Below are positions 24,763-32,908 of a DNA stretch of 64,000 bases, piece by piece; the stretch's first letter is position 1, and each line of letters opens with the position of its first letter. The notes under the pieces were generated by a model, which ran no database searches, had not been told where the DNA came from, and saw nothing but the letters and a program-made list of their open reading frames with translations. The DNA is from Ignavibacteriales bacterium (GTDB lineage Bacteria > Bacteroidota > Ignavibacteria > UBA10030). Where the stretch lies: positions 1-64,000 of the forward strand of contig JACPUH010000090.1 in the NCBI GenBank assembly GCA_016192345.1. The letters are read 5' to 3'. Position numbers and translations under genes: made by a program.

Positions 24763-26001
24763 ATGACCGATCCGGTTCTTCTCGCCCCTCCGAAAGACCT
24801 TCCGCCAAAACTTGTGGCGATGCTCCGCCTCTTCGTGGTCGTCGGGCTTCTGACCCTCCTTGCGGGCATGGTCGGCTTCGAGTCGCAACGGGTCTGGATC
24901 TCGTACCTTGTCAACTTCTGTTTCTGGACCGGATTGGCCCAGGGGGCGGTGGTGTTTTCGGCTGCATACCGTCTGACGAACGGCACATGGGGCGAAACGA
25001 TCCGTCGCGTGGCAGAAGGGTTCGTGGTGTTTGTTCCTCTCAGCATCCCCCTCTTTTTCCTCACGTTCCTCGGCCGGCACGAACTCTGGCCCTGGATCAA
25101 AGAGCCGATCGAGGCCAAAGCGGTCTGGCTTAACGAGCCGTTCTTTTTCCTGCGCGTCACGCTCTATTTTTCCATTATGAGTTTCCTCAGTTGGAAGTAT
25201 GTTTCCCTTTCCATTCGTCCGGAGGTCGGTTTGCTCAAGGAAAGGGGGCTCGCCCCCGCCTCCCGCTGGGTCAACCGCCTCACCAGGAATTGGACCAACT
25301 ACAACTCTGAACTTCAAACTCGAAACTTGAAGCTTGCTCCCTTCGTCCCCATCGTGCTGATCGCATACGGAGCCGCCTACAGCTTCATCGGTTTCGATGT
25401 CGTGATGTCGCTGGATCCCCACTGGTACAGCACGATGTACGGCTGGCTCTATTTTGCCCATGCGTTCGATGCGGCGGTGGCCGGGACCATCATTGTCGCG
25501 ATCCTAGCCCGCAAATATTTCCATCTCGAAGAACACGTCTCCACCAAACAATTCTACGATGTTGCCCGCCTCCTGATGGGGTTGTGCATGCTCGCCGGCG
25601 GGTTTTACTGGTCGCAGTACCTCGTCACGTGGTACGGGAACCTGGGGGAGGAGATCGAGCGATTTATCCTCCGATTCGACCATGCGCCCTGGCCGCCATT
25701 CCAATGGGCTGTCATCCTTCTTCTGTACTTTTTCCCGATCGTCGTTTTTCTCAGCCGCGCGGTGAAGGAAAAGATGCGAGCTCTTGCCGTCATCGCCTCC
25801 GTTATTCTTGCAGCGAACTGGTTGTACCAGTTCATCGAAATCGCCCCCTCCCTCTGGAAGCAGGAGAACCCCCCGCTCGGCTTCATAGAACTCGGCATCA
25901 CACTCGGTTTTCTCGGCGCGGTCGGGCTCTGCTGGTTGGCGTATGCGCGCATTGTGCCTCTGGTACCGGTGCGCATAGGCGAACAACAAACCCATCATTA
26001 A
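24763..26001 (+). CDS. actF: ACIII membrane subunit ActF
   Basis: A 412-residue polytopic protein with about ten helices, distantly similar to ActC, containing VNFCFWTGLAQGAVVFSAAY, the segment FDVVMSLDPHWYSTMYGWLY and FYWSQYLVTWYGNLGEE, all typical of ActF. It forms the second membrane half of ACIII and a candidate proton channel. Codons at 25303-25331 carry a CTTCAAACTCGAAACTTGAA string that resembles the dispersed AT-rich repeats elsewhere in the window and adds about ten residues to a loop between helices. A 16-base gap from actE implies cotranscription. Confidence 0.9.
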   Translation: MTDPVLLAPPKDLPPKLVAMLRLFVVVGLLTLLAGMVGFESQRVWISYLVNFCFWTGLAQGAVVFSAAYRLTNGTWGETIRRVAEGFVVFVPLSIPLFFLTFLGRHELWPWIKEPIEAKAVWLNEPFFFLRVTLYFSIMSFLSWKYVSLSIRPEVGLLKERGLAPASRWVNRLTRNWTNYNSELQTRNLKLAPFVPIVLIAYGAAYSFIGFDVVMSLDPHWYSTMYGWLYFAHAFDAAVAGTIIVAILARKYFHLEEHVSTKQFYDVARLLMGLCMLAGGFYWSQYLVTWYGNLGEEIERFILRFDHAPWPPFQWAVILLLYFFPIVVFLSRAVKEKMRALAVIASVILAANWLYQFIEIAPSLWKQENPPLGFIELGITLGFLGAVGLCWLAYARIVPLVPVRIGEQQTHH

Positions 26002-26017
26002 GAGGCTGAGCTTCGGT

Positions 26018-26129
26018 GCAACGGGGCAGCGGAGGATCGGGGAGGGAATCCACGGGGAATCGGTTATCCGGAATTTCGGTGCAATGGATCCTGGATCCGC
26101 TTTTCACCCCAACCCCGTCGCCCCGTTGC
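26018..26129. repeat. Inverted GCAACGGGGC pair, empty cassette relic
   Basis: GCAACGGGGC (26018-26027) and GCCCCGTTGC (26120-26129) enclose about 90 bases with no coding content. It has the same end words as the S23 cassette and could be a relic that has lost its gene. Confidence 0.5.
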
Positions 26130-26166
26130 GCGTTACTCCCTCTCTCCCCTTCTCCTTTTCTCAAAG

Positions 26167-28269
26167 ATGAATAATCAACGCAACATAGGATTGTCCGAGA
26201 CACAAATATGCGCCCAGTGCGGTCTCCCGTACGGCAAAGGGGGCGTCACGAGTCAGGTGGATGGCAAACCTCTTCACTTCTGCTGTTACGGTTGCTCGTT
26301 CACCTCTACGCTGACCGGCGAACAGGGAGACGCCGGGACCGCCGGACTCTTCCTCGCGCGACTCGGCTTTGCCGCCTTCCTGTCGATGAATATCATGGCC
26401 GTCAGCTGGATGACCTACGACAAGGGATGGGCGACCTTCGGCCTTGAGCCGGAAGCTCTGCTGTACCTTGAGAAACTCCTCTTCGTTCTCTCCATCCCCA
26501 TCATGCTTTTTGTCGGGACCCCGTACCTGCGCAACGGATGGCGGGAGCTCCCATCATTCCGATTTTCGACGGATAGCCTCATTGCTCTCGGCTCCTTCAC
26601 GGCCTTCGGGGTTTCCTCGTATCAAGTCTTCACCGGAGGGGGTGGGATCTATTTCGATACGGCGACGACAACGCTCGTTCTCGTCACTGCGGGACGGTAC
26701 ATTGAGGCGACGGCAAAAGTGCGGACCTCCAACGCCATCAGAAAACTGATCGATCTCCAGCCGGAAACGGCGCGGGTTGTGCACAATGGAACGGAGTCGA
26801 TTGTCCTAAGCAAAGAGGTTGATGTCGGCGAGCAAATCAAAGTCCTGCCGGGCGAGCGGATGCCGCTTGACGGTGTGGTGGAGGAGGGGAGAACGAGCAT
26901 CAATGAAGCGATCCTTACCGGCGAATCAGTCCCTGCGGCAAAGCACCCGGGCAGCCGAGTCTTTGCCGCAACGATCAACATCGACGGGGCGATCGTGGTT
27001 AACGTGACGGCCCGGCAGCGGGAGTGCGTCCATGCCCAGATAGTGCGATTGATGGAGGAGGCGCAACGGACCCGATCTCCCATCCAGCAGACGGTGGACA
27101 GAATTTCGGGGATCTTTATCCCGGCCGTGATCGGGATTGCCGCCCTGACGTTCGCCGGATGGATGATCGCTGCCCCGTTCGAGGAAGCTTTGCTCCATGC
27201 CCTGACCGTCCTGGTTGTCGCTTGCCCCTGTGCGCTTGGGATCGGAGCCCCGCTGGCGAGTGCCATCGGTATCGGTCATGCGGCTGAACAGGGCGTGCTC
27301 ATTCGCTCGACCGAAGCGATGGAAAATGTTGCACACACAAAACTGGTCGCCTTCGATAAAACCGGGACCCTGACACGGGGCGAGCCCTCCGTGAGCACTG
27401 TTTGGGCTTCCGGAGATGTGCGAATGATGCTCAGCATGGGGGCTTCCGTCGGAAAGAATTCCGAGCATTCACTCAGCAAGGCCCTTGTGCGCTACGCGGA
27501 AGAACTTCAGCTTCCATTTCTTGCCGTGAGCGATGTGCGGGTGATACCGGGGCTCGGTGTTGCCGGGAACGTGGAGGTTCATGGAAAGTGGCTGAACGTT
27601 GTTGTCGGGAATGAAGAGCTGATGATTCAACAGAACATTGTTTTGAGGGAAGAACTGCCGGCCATCGACGGCACGTGCGTATATGTGGGATGGGATGGAG
27701 CATTGCAGGGAAGCATCGGTCTTCGCGACTCCCTCCGCCGGCTTGCCGCAGAGACGGTCGCGGAGTTGCATGCGATGAAACTTGAAACGTACCTTCTTTC
27801 CGGAGATTCCAATGGAGCGACACAATCCGTAGCCGCAGCGGTCGGTATCGAAGCGGCTTTTGCCAAACTCCTTCCCGATGGGAAGCTGGGGAAAATCCGT
27901 TCACTCAGTTCGGCCGGAGCTCTCATGATGGTGGGAGATGGAATCAACGACGCACCGTCGCTCGCGGCGGCCGATATCGGCGTTACACTTGGTTCCGCCA
28001 CCGACATTGCAAAGGAAAGTGCGGACGTCACCATCATCGGTGATCACCTCGAAAAGATCCCCTGGCTTATCCACTTCTCCCGTCGCGTCCTTTCCACGAT
28101 CCGCTGGAACCTTGTCTGGGCGTTCGGGTATAATGCCGTCGGTATTGCGTTTGCCGTCGCCGGCCTCCTCGAGCCGATTCTTGCCGCCATCGCTATGGTG
28201 GTGAGCAGTTTGTTCATTATCGTCAATTCCCGCCGCCTCGCCCGCTCAGTAAAACCTGGACTTTCTTAA
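26167..28269 (+). CDS. ccoI: Copper-transporting P1B-type ATPase for cbb3 oxidase (CcoI/FixI)
   Basis: A 700-residue P1B-ATPase. The N-terminus has a cysteine-rich metal-binding segment (C15-x2-C18 and FCCYGC around residue 40) typical of CcoI/FixI. Eight membrane helices follow, with the CPC metal site at residues 353-355. The actuator loop TGES lies in INEAILTGESVPAAK, the phosphorylation site at D397 (DKTGT) and the hinge GDGINDAPSLAAADIG near the end. It moves copper out of the cytoplasm for insertion into the CcoN binuclear centre. Position after the ACIII genes, in a cluster with ccoN/ccoO/ccoS, supports that role. Length is normal and all key motifs are intact. Confidence 0.92.
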   Translation: MNNQRNIGLSETQICAQCGLPYGKGGVTSQVDGKPLHFCCYGCSFTSTLTGEQGDAGTAGLFLARLGFAAFLSMNIMAVSWMTYDKGWATFGLEPEALLYLEKLLFVLSIPIMLFVGTPYLRNGWRELPSFRFSTDSLIALGSFTAFGVSSYQVFTGGGGIYFDTATTTLVLVTAGRYIEATAKVRTSNAIRKLIDLQPETARVVHNGTESIVLSKEVDVGEQIKVLPGERMPLDGVVEEGRTSINEAILTGESVPAAKHPGSRVFAATINIDGAIVVNVTARQRECVHAQIVRLMEEAQRTRSPIQQTVDRISGIFIPAVIGIAALTFAGWMIAAPFEEALLHALTVLVVACPCALGIGAPLASAIGIGHAAEQGVLIRSTEAMENVAHTKLVAFDKTGTLTRGEPSVSTVWASGDVRMMLSMGASVGKNSEHSLSKALVRYAEELQLPFLAVSDVRVIPGLGVAGNVEVHGKWLNVVVGNEELMIQQNIVLREELPAIDGTCVYVGWDGALQGSIGLRDSLRRLAAETVAELHAMKLETYLLSGDSNGATQSVAAAVGIEAAFAKLLPDGKLGKIRSLSSAGALMMVGDGINDAPSLAAADIGVTLGSATDIAKESADVTIIGDHLEKIPWLIHFSRRVLSTIRWNLVWAFGYNAVGIAFAVAGLLEPILAAIAMVVSSLFIIVNSRRLARSVKPGLS

Positions 28270-28275
28270 AATAAA

Positions 28276-28372
28276 TTGCGCAGAGGAACACGGAGTTTTC
28301 ACAAAGCGACAGGGAGATTTTATCGGGTTTTTCCCTGTATTTTCTCTGTCTTTATTGTGTTTCCCTGTGCAA
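28276..28372. repeat. Imperfect inverted repeat of about 97 bases
   Basis: Outer arms TTGCGCAGAGGAACAC and GTGTTTCCCTGTGCAA match at 13 of 16 positions, and an inner ACAGGGA/TCCCTGT hairpin sits within. It could be a MITE relic or a bidirectional terminator for ccoI. Confidence 0.45.
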
Positions 28373-28399
28373 TGTTTTACTCCAAGGCCCAAATAATTC

Positions 28400-28428
28400 T
28401 TGACATTCATTAAAGAAACGTATAAAAT
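28400..28428 (+). promoter_or_regulatory. Putative sigma70-type promoter
   Basis: TTGACA (28400-28405), a 17-base spacer and TAAAAT (28423-28428). It is the best promoter match before the hydrolase gene, though it implies a leader of about 240 bases. Confidence 0.4.
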
Positions 28429-28677
28429 TGCGCCAGGTCGTTTTAACCGGCGACGCCTTCCCGCACCTCGAATTGTAAAGCGATTTTCAACCGATCCACC
28501 AAAAAATATCCACGAAGAGCACCAAGGGGGACGAAGGGAAAACAACTCTTGGGTTTATGATTTGTTTCCACGAACCGAGCGAAATATTCGGAAATGTTCT
28601 TTCGCGTGTTTAGCACATTTCGTGGGCTGAGCAGTTAACCCTTCGCGTCCTCATGGATTTCTTTTCAAGAGATCTTC

Positions 28678-30069
28678 ATGCCTCGCTCTCCCAAGCATCG
28701 TCCCCGCGCTTTCGAAGAAGATATTTACCCATGGCATCTCGGCAAAGTCCCGGCCACCATCGATACGGTCGACGGATCCTTGCCACACCCGGCTTGGAGG
28801 AACGCCATCTTCGTCGTCCATGGTATGGGCACGCAGCTCATCGCCGAAACTGCCGCCTCGCTTCGCTCCGGTTTCGAAGATTCCCTCGACGATATCCTTG
28901 ACTGGCAGCACCGCAACGACAAAACAACCCCTTTCCGTGACGTCGGTGAAGTACCTCCCCCGCTCATCGCTGAAGGCTACTGGGCCGACTACGAAAACCT
29001 CAAAACCACCTTTCCCGAAGACTGGAAACTGCTGGAGGGAAACAAAGGGGAGTTCTTCCTGAGGCTCTGGCGCACGCGCGTCCTTTCCGCCTCACGCACC
29101 TTCTGGTGGTTCGTCGGACAACTGCTGAGGCTCGTCAATCCCTCCGTCATCTGGCGCATCCATCCCTTTGCGTGGCTCCTGTATCTTCCCCTGCAGGTGG
29201 TGGCTCTCTCTGCCCTCGTGGCAATGTTGGTCCGGTATCCAAAGATCCTCTCCGATGTGCTGGCGGACGTCCGTCTCTATGTTGCGCCGAAGGGGATAAC
29301 CGAACGGGCAATTGTTCAGCGAATCGACTACCGTGTGGGGGCGGAGTTCCTGAAACTCATCGGGCTCGGTTGGGACTTTCGTCCGCTCCCGAAGCCGCTA
29401 CGAAAAAAGATCGGCGACAGGGAGATGGTATTCGAACGGATCATCTGGGTGGCACACAGTCTCGGTACGGTGATCAGTTACAACGTACTCTCCGATCTGT
29501 TTCACCGCTCCGAGGAACTTACCCGAAGCGGGGATAAAAAGCAAAAAGAGGGAGTGGCGCGGTTTCGGGGCGCTCTCCGGCGGTTCGTCACGTTGGGGAG
29601 TCCGCTCGACAAGATCGCGTTCCTTTTCGGTGAAAAGACCCTCCGCCCGTGGCCCGTCTTGAACAGGCAGCAGATTATTGCCGGGGGGGAGACTCCCGAA
29701 GGGGGCGGGGAGCACGCAGCAAAGGAATGGTGGATCAACTTCTGGCATGTGCTCGATCCCGTCTCGGGCGCGTTATCTAACAGTATCATCTGCGGCAACC
29801 GTTCGCCGATGAATGTGCATATCGGCTTCTTCCGGCTCCCCGCGCTCGCCCACGTTGCTTACTGGAAAGACAGCACAACACTCCGTTTTATCCTGAGTCG
29901 CGTCTACGGAAGGAAGTATCTTGAGGACAAGGGGCTGAAACTCCATTCCGCCGGCTGGCTGACGTTCCTTGCGGTGTTTGGCTACACTGCCTGGGCCGCG
30001 ATCATTTTAGGGCTGTTGTACTTGATTGTTTTTGTGCTGCCGGGATATGCAGCTGAAGCTCTCACGTGA
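28678..30069 (+). CDS. Alpha/beta-hydrolase-like protein with membrane segments
   Basis: A 463-residue protein. An N-terminal AIFVVHGMGTQL is the usual HG oxyanion strand of alpha/beta hydrolases, and IIWVAHSLGTVISYNV (about residues 260-275) is a nucleophile elbow with serine in AHSLG. An FVTLGSPLDKIAF segment continues the core. Hydrophobic helices interrupt the domain near residues 165-185 and close the protein (about 425-455), so it is probably membrane-bound. Lipase- or esterase-like activity is likely, but the substrate is unknown. It heads a run of same-strand genes that ends with a glycerophosphodiesterase, which hints at lipid metabolism. Confidence 0.75.
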   Translation: MPRSPKHRPRAFEEDIYPWHLGKVPATIDTVDGSLPHPAWRNAIFVVHGMGTQLIAETAASLRSGFEDSLDDILDWQHRNDKTTPFRDVGEVPPPLIAEGYWADYENLKTTFPEDWKLLEGNKGEFFLRLWRTRVLSASRTFWWFVGQLLRLVNPSVIWRIHPFAWLLYLPLQVVALSALVAMLVRYPKILSDVLADVRLYVAPKGITERAIVQRIDYRVGAEFLKLIGLGWDFRPLPKPLRKKIGDREMVFERIIWVAHSLGTVISYNVLSDLFHRSEELTRSGDKKQKEGVARFRGALRRFVTLGSPLDKIAFLFGEKTLRPWPVLNRQQIIAGGETPEGGGEHAAKEWWINFWHVLDPVSGALSNSIICGNRSPMNVHIGFFRLPALAHVAYWKDSTTLRFILSRVYGRKYLEDKGLKLHSAGWLTFLAVFGYTAWAAIILGLLYLIVFVLPGYAAEALT

Positions 30070-30128
30070 TGGTTGTAGGGGGGGAAGGAAGGAGAGAGTG
30101 AACTCGATGGGGTGAAAGGAACAAAGAA

Positions 30129-30635
30129 ATGAACGCATTTGACGGCCTTCGACTGTACGAAATTGTCATGCTTGTTTTGGGGATCGTCTTGTTCATAACG
30201 ACGATTGTTCTCATGGTGTACTTGATCACCCGGAAGCGCAGCATAAAACCATTAACGTATCTGTTTCTGCTCTCGATTGTGATGATGGGTTTTCCCGCTA
30301 TCAGCAAAATTCAGTTTCAGGGAGCGGTGGTCGATTTGAAGAATAGGGTCGAAGGAGAAAGATCCACAACTCCGGACTCGACGGTGAGGGAACCGCTCGA
30401 TTCGGCGAAGAGGGTGATGCTTCAAAACGAAATTCACGCCGTCCTCGAAAGGCCGGTGAGCGACCCCGAAGTTCTTGTCACGGTGGCGAGGGGACAGGCG
30501 CTGCTCGGAGATACGTCGGCCGCCTTTAAGTTTGTTGATTCCGCGCTTGTCACGAACCCTCGCTTTCGGTCTGCCACAACATTCCGGCAGATGCTCACGG
30601 CGAAACGTCCGGATACGGACAGAGTTCGTTTTTAG
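30129..30635 (+). CDS. Membrane protein of unknown function
   Basis: A 168-residue protein with two N-terminal membrane helices (IVMLVLGIVLFITTIVLMVYL and LTYLFLLSIVMMGFPAI) and a soluble C-terminal part whose helical pattern (VLVTVARGQALLGDTSAAF, then VDSALVTNPRF) resembles one or two TPR units. It starts behind a short AAAGAA stretch, 60 bases after the hydrolase gene. No family is recognised. The TPR-like tail suggests protein contacts at the membrane, perhaps with the products of neighbouring genes. Confidence 0.6.
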   Translation: MNAFDGLRLYEIVMLVLGIVLFITTIVLMVYLITRKRSIKPLTYLFLLSIVMMGFPAISKIQFQGAVVDLKNRVEGERSTTPDSTVREPLDSAKRVMLQNEIHAVLERPVSDPEVLVTVARGQALLGDTSAAFKFVDSALVTNPRFRSATTFRQMLTAKRPDTDRVRF

Positions 30636-30734
30636 CCTGGAGCGATCCGGCCTTTACTCCTCCTGCATCCGGGTTCGCAACGGCTTTTGCAAACATCTCC
30701 TATAGCATGAGCTACTTTGGCCCGAGGAGGGATT

Positions 30735-31589
30735 ATGCCGTCTTTCAACTTCCACTACACACCCGAGAACCTCGCGGTTGGTGATGCGGGGACGTGGGTT
30801 TCCTCAACGGATGGCGACACGCCAACCATTCAACTCCCTATCCGGATGTTAGGTATTGACTCACCGGAGGTTCACTTCGGCGGTGTCACTGAGAACAATC
30901 CCGGAAAATTCGACGAGGCGATGCAGGGATTTCTCTCAAAAGAAGGAAAGAATATTCCATCCGGCCTGAAGAAATATCTTCGCAAACGGCTCCTCTCGAA
31001 GCCATCGACACGCCAGATCCAGGCTGGGAGAAAAGCATTCGATCATTTCCAGGAAGTCGTCAAGCAACGGCTCGATCGGGGCCTTGGGAAGAACGGCAAG
31101 CCTCTCAACCCCCGCAAACTGTTCTTAATGGCAAGCAACGATGTCTTCGACATGAACGGCCGGATGCTCGCCTACGTCGCACCGAGTTACACCAAAGCGG
31201 AGCGGGAATCGATCGCTCCCGGCAACCGACCCACGTTTAACTTGCAAATGGTGCAGGATGGCTGGGCGGCAAGCCTGATTATTTACCCGAATATCCCCAA
31301 GCCTACCGACCTGACGTTGGTACAAAAAGCCGTCAAGAATGCCCGGACACATCATAAGGGAATGTGGGCTGACAAGAGCAAAACGCTCCTCCCGTACGAA
31401 TTCCGGTGGATTGTGAAGATGATCCAAGGGCAAACGATGGAGAAAGCCCTGAGCCGCTACTGTGGAGATATCAGTACGGCAAAATTGTATAAACCTGAGG
31501 ATTATTACCGCGTGCTCCCGGAGAACAGAATCTTCTTCTTTAAAGAGCATGCGGGCAAGGCGCTGGAAATGGGGCTTGAGATGCAATAG
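30735..31589 (+). CDS. Thermonuclease (SNase)-fold protein
   Basis: A 284-residue protein without signal peptide. The segments SSTDGDTPTIQLPIRMLGID with following SPEVHF, then FDMNGRMLAYVAP, then QMVQDGWAASLIIYPN with a closing THHKGMWAD, follow the staphylococcal nuclease order (DGDT, R-x2-GIDxPE, GRxLAYV, GxA and GLW). The gap between the first and second parts is much longer than in typical nucleases, an insertion of about 90 residues rich in Lys and Arg. Some catalytic positions are altered, so activity is uncertain. The start is decided by GAGGAGG five bases upstream of 30735; the TTG at 30717 is rejected. Confidence 0.7.
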   Translation: MPSFNFHYTPENLAVGDAGTWVSSTDGDTPTIQLPIRMLGIDSPEVHFGGVTENNPGKFDEAMQGFLSKEGKNIPSGLKKYLRKRLLSKPSTRQIQAGRKAFDHFQEVVKQRLDRGLGKNGKPLNPRKLFLMASNDVFDMNGRMLAYVAPSYTKAERESIAPGNRPTFNLQMVQDGWAASLIIYPNIPKPTDLTLVQKAVKNARTHHKGMWADKSKTLLPYEFRWIVKMIQGQTMEKALSRYCGDISTAKLYKPEDYYRVLPENRIFFFKEHAGKALEMGLEMQ

Positions 31590-31642
31590 AGAGCATGGTG
31601 GAGGTGAGAAACTCTCCAAAGGGATTTAACTCAGGGGTCATC

Positions 31643-32899
31643 ATGACAAAAACCGCCTTATGCCTGCTGTTGGCACTCGCGTTTGGACTGCCAGTGGTTC
31701 AGGCTCAATCAGTAAGCACGATGCACCAGATCATTTCTTCGGATCCACTGATCGCGCGCGATACGGTATTCCGCAATATGCAAGCCGAGATCGAAACGGA
31801 ATTGGGAAAGACAGGAAAAGGAGCACAACTGAATCTCCTTTTTAACCGAATGTCGGATGTTCAGGAGCAGGTGATCGGCTTCCTGGATACGCCCAGAGTA
31901 TCGCTCAGGTTTCCTGAGAGGCTTTTGGTAATTGAATACAAAGGAATGAGTGGAAGCGTTCATATTCCTCAATTTCCGGATACAACAAAGATTCTTGCCC
32001 AAGTCCGCTTGAGTATTAAAGAAGGTTTGACCGATGCGTTGAGCAACGTGCTGAAACGCTTCAGTTCAGATCCGGGAAAACAAGCTTTCCTTAAAGCGCT
32101 CTCGGAAGCGTTGGAGAGTTCACAGTTTACCGTCGGCGTGAAGTGGTCTGTTCCATCCCTGAGCGATGATGGAAAAGAGTTAGCCGGGTTGATCACCGAA
32201 GTGATTATGGAGAAAATAAAATTTGAGCTCGACCCCATCTGGAATGAATTCAAATCCGCCTCCGACACTGTGCAACTGAAGCGTCTTGCCGGGATTCTCC
32301 AGGAGCGTCTTACTGCTGTCATCATGAAAATGCGCGAACCTTTGCTGAGGGCGTATCAAACGGCGGAAAGGAAACTGCAAGATCTTGTGGACCGGTTTTC
32401 AGAGATGCTCCTTGCCGGGAATGCAGGATTTGCTCTGGTGGAGGGGACTGGCGCGTTTGCCGGAGGGTTGATTGCAACCTATGTCCAGCCAAAGTACAAA
32501 GTCGGGCTTTACTACACAAGTCAGTTCCAGGATAAGGATAGCGTCAGTCAAAAACCGGGAAATCTCTCGCTCATCGGTGCTCAGGTTGAGTGGACAACTG
32601 AAAAGTCACAATGGGACTTCCTCGCCTCGTACATTTTCGGACCGATGGTAGGGGGTTCGGGGGAAGTGGGACTGGGACATTCGTGGAAGCCTGCTTCCTC
32701 GGTGATCATGGGCGAGAGCGTCTTCTTTTTCTTTGCCAGGGACCAAAAGTGGGAAGAGCTCTCGGCGATGGTTGGTGTGAGCCTTCGGGGAAAGGATCAA
32801 CATTCGCCCGCCCTGTTTGTCGGGAAACGATTTCAGAAGGGAAAGAATTGGGACCTGGTCTTTCAGGTGAGCTTTCCTGTCATTCCTTTCTTGAATTAG
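31643..32899 (+). CDS. Secreted protein of unknown function, possible outer-membrane barrel end
   Basis: A 418-residue protein with a signal peptide (MTKTALCLLLALAFGLPVVQA). The middle is helical and charged (about residues 100-270, with long amphipathic segments such as LAGILQERLTAVIMKMREPL). The last 140 residues alternate short hydrophobic beta segments (GLIATYVQPKYKVGLYYTSQ, WDFLASYIFGPMVGGSG) and end in a strand finishing FPVIPFLN, as in small outer-membrane proteins. No family is recognised. It is followed nine bases later by another exported protein, and the two probably act together. The start is taken at 31643 after CAGGGG. Confidence 0.6.
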   Translation: MTKTALCLLLALAFGLPVVQAQSVSTMHQIISSDPLIARDTVFRNMQAEIETELGKTGKGAQLNLLFNRMSDVQEQVIGFLDTPRVSLRFPERLLVIEYKGMSGSVHIPQFPDTTKILAQVRLSIKEGLTDALSNVLKRFSSDPGKQAFLKALSEALESSQFTVGVKWSVPSLSDDGKELAGLITEVIMEKIKFELDPIWNEFKSASDTVQLKRLAGILQERLTAVIMKMREPLLRAYQTAERKLQDLVDRFSEMLLAGNAGFALVEGTGAFAGGLIATYVQPKYKVGLYYTSQFQDKDSVSQKPGNLSLIGAQVEWTTEKSQWDFLASYIFGPMVGGSGEVGLGHSWKPASSVIMGESVFFFFARDQKWEELSAMVGVSLRGKDQHSPALFVGKRFQKGKNWDLVFQVSFPVIPFLN

Positions 32900-32908
32900 G
32901 AGGGGCCC

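Larger units (their letters stand above)
28270..28677. other. Gene-free region with inverted repeats and a promoter
   Basis: No gene is supported. It contains the imperfect inverted repeat at 28276-28372, a promoter-like pair at 28400-28428, a CACGAAGAGCACCAAGG-type simple repeat near 28510, and CCACGAA/TTCGTGG arms at about 28567-28624. The accumulation of degenerate repeats marks the boundary between the respiratory cluster and the next gene group. Confidence 0.5.
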
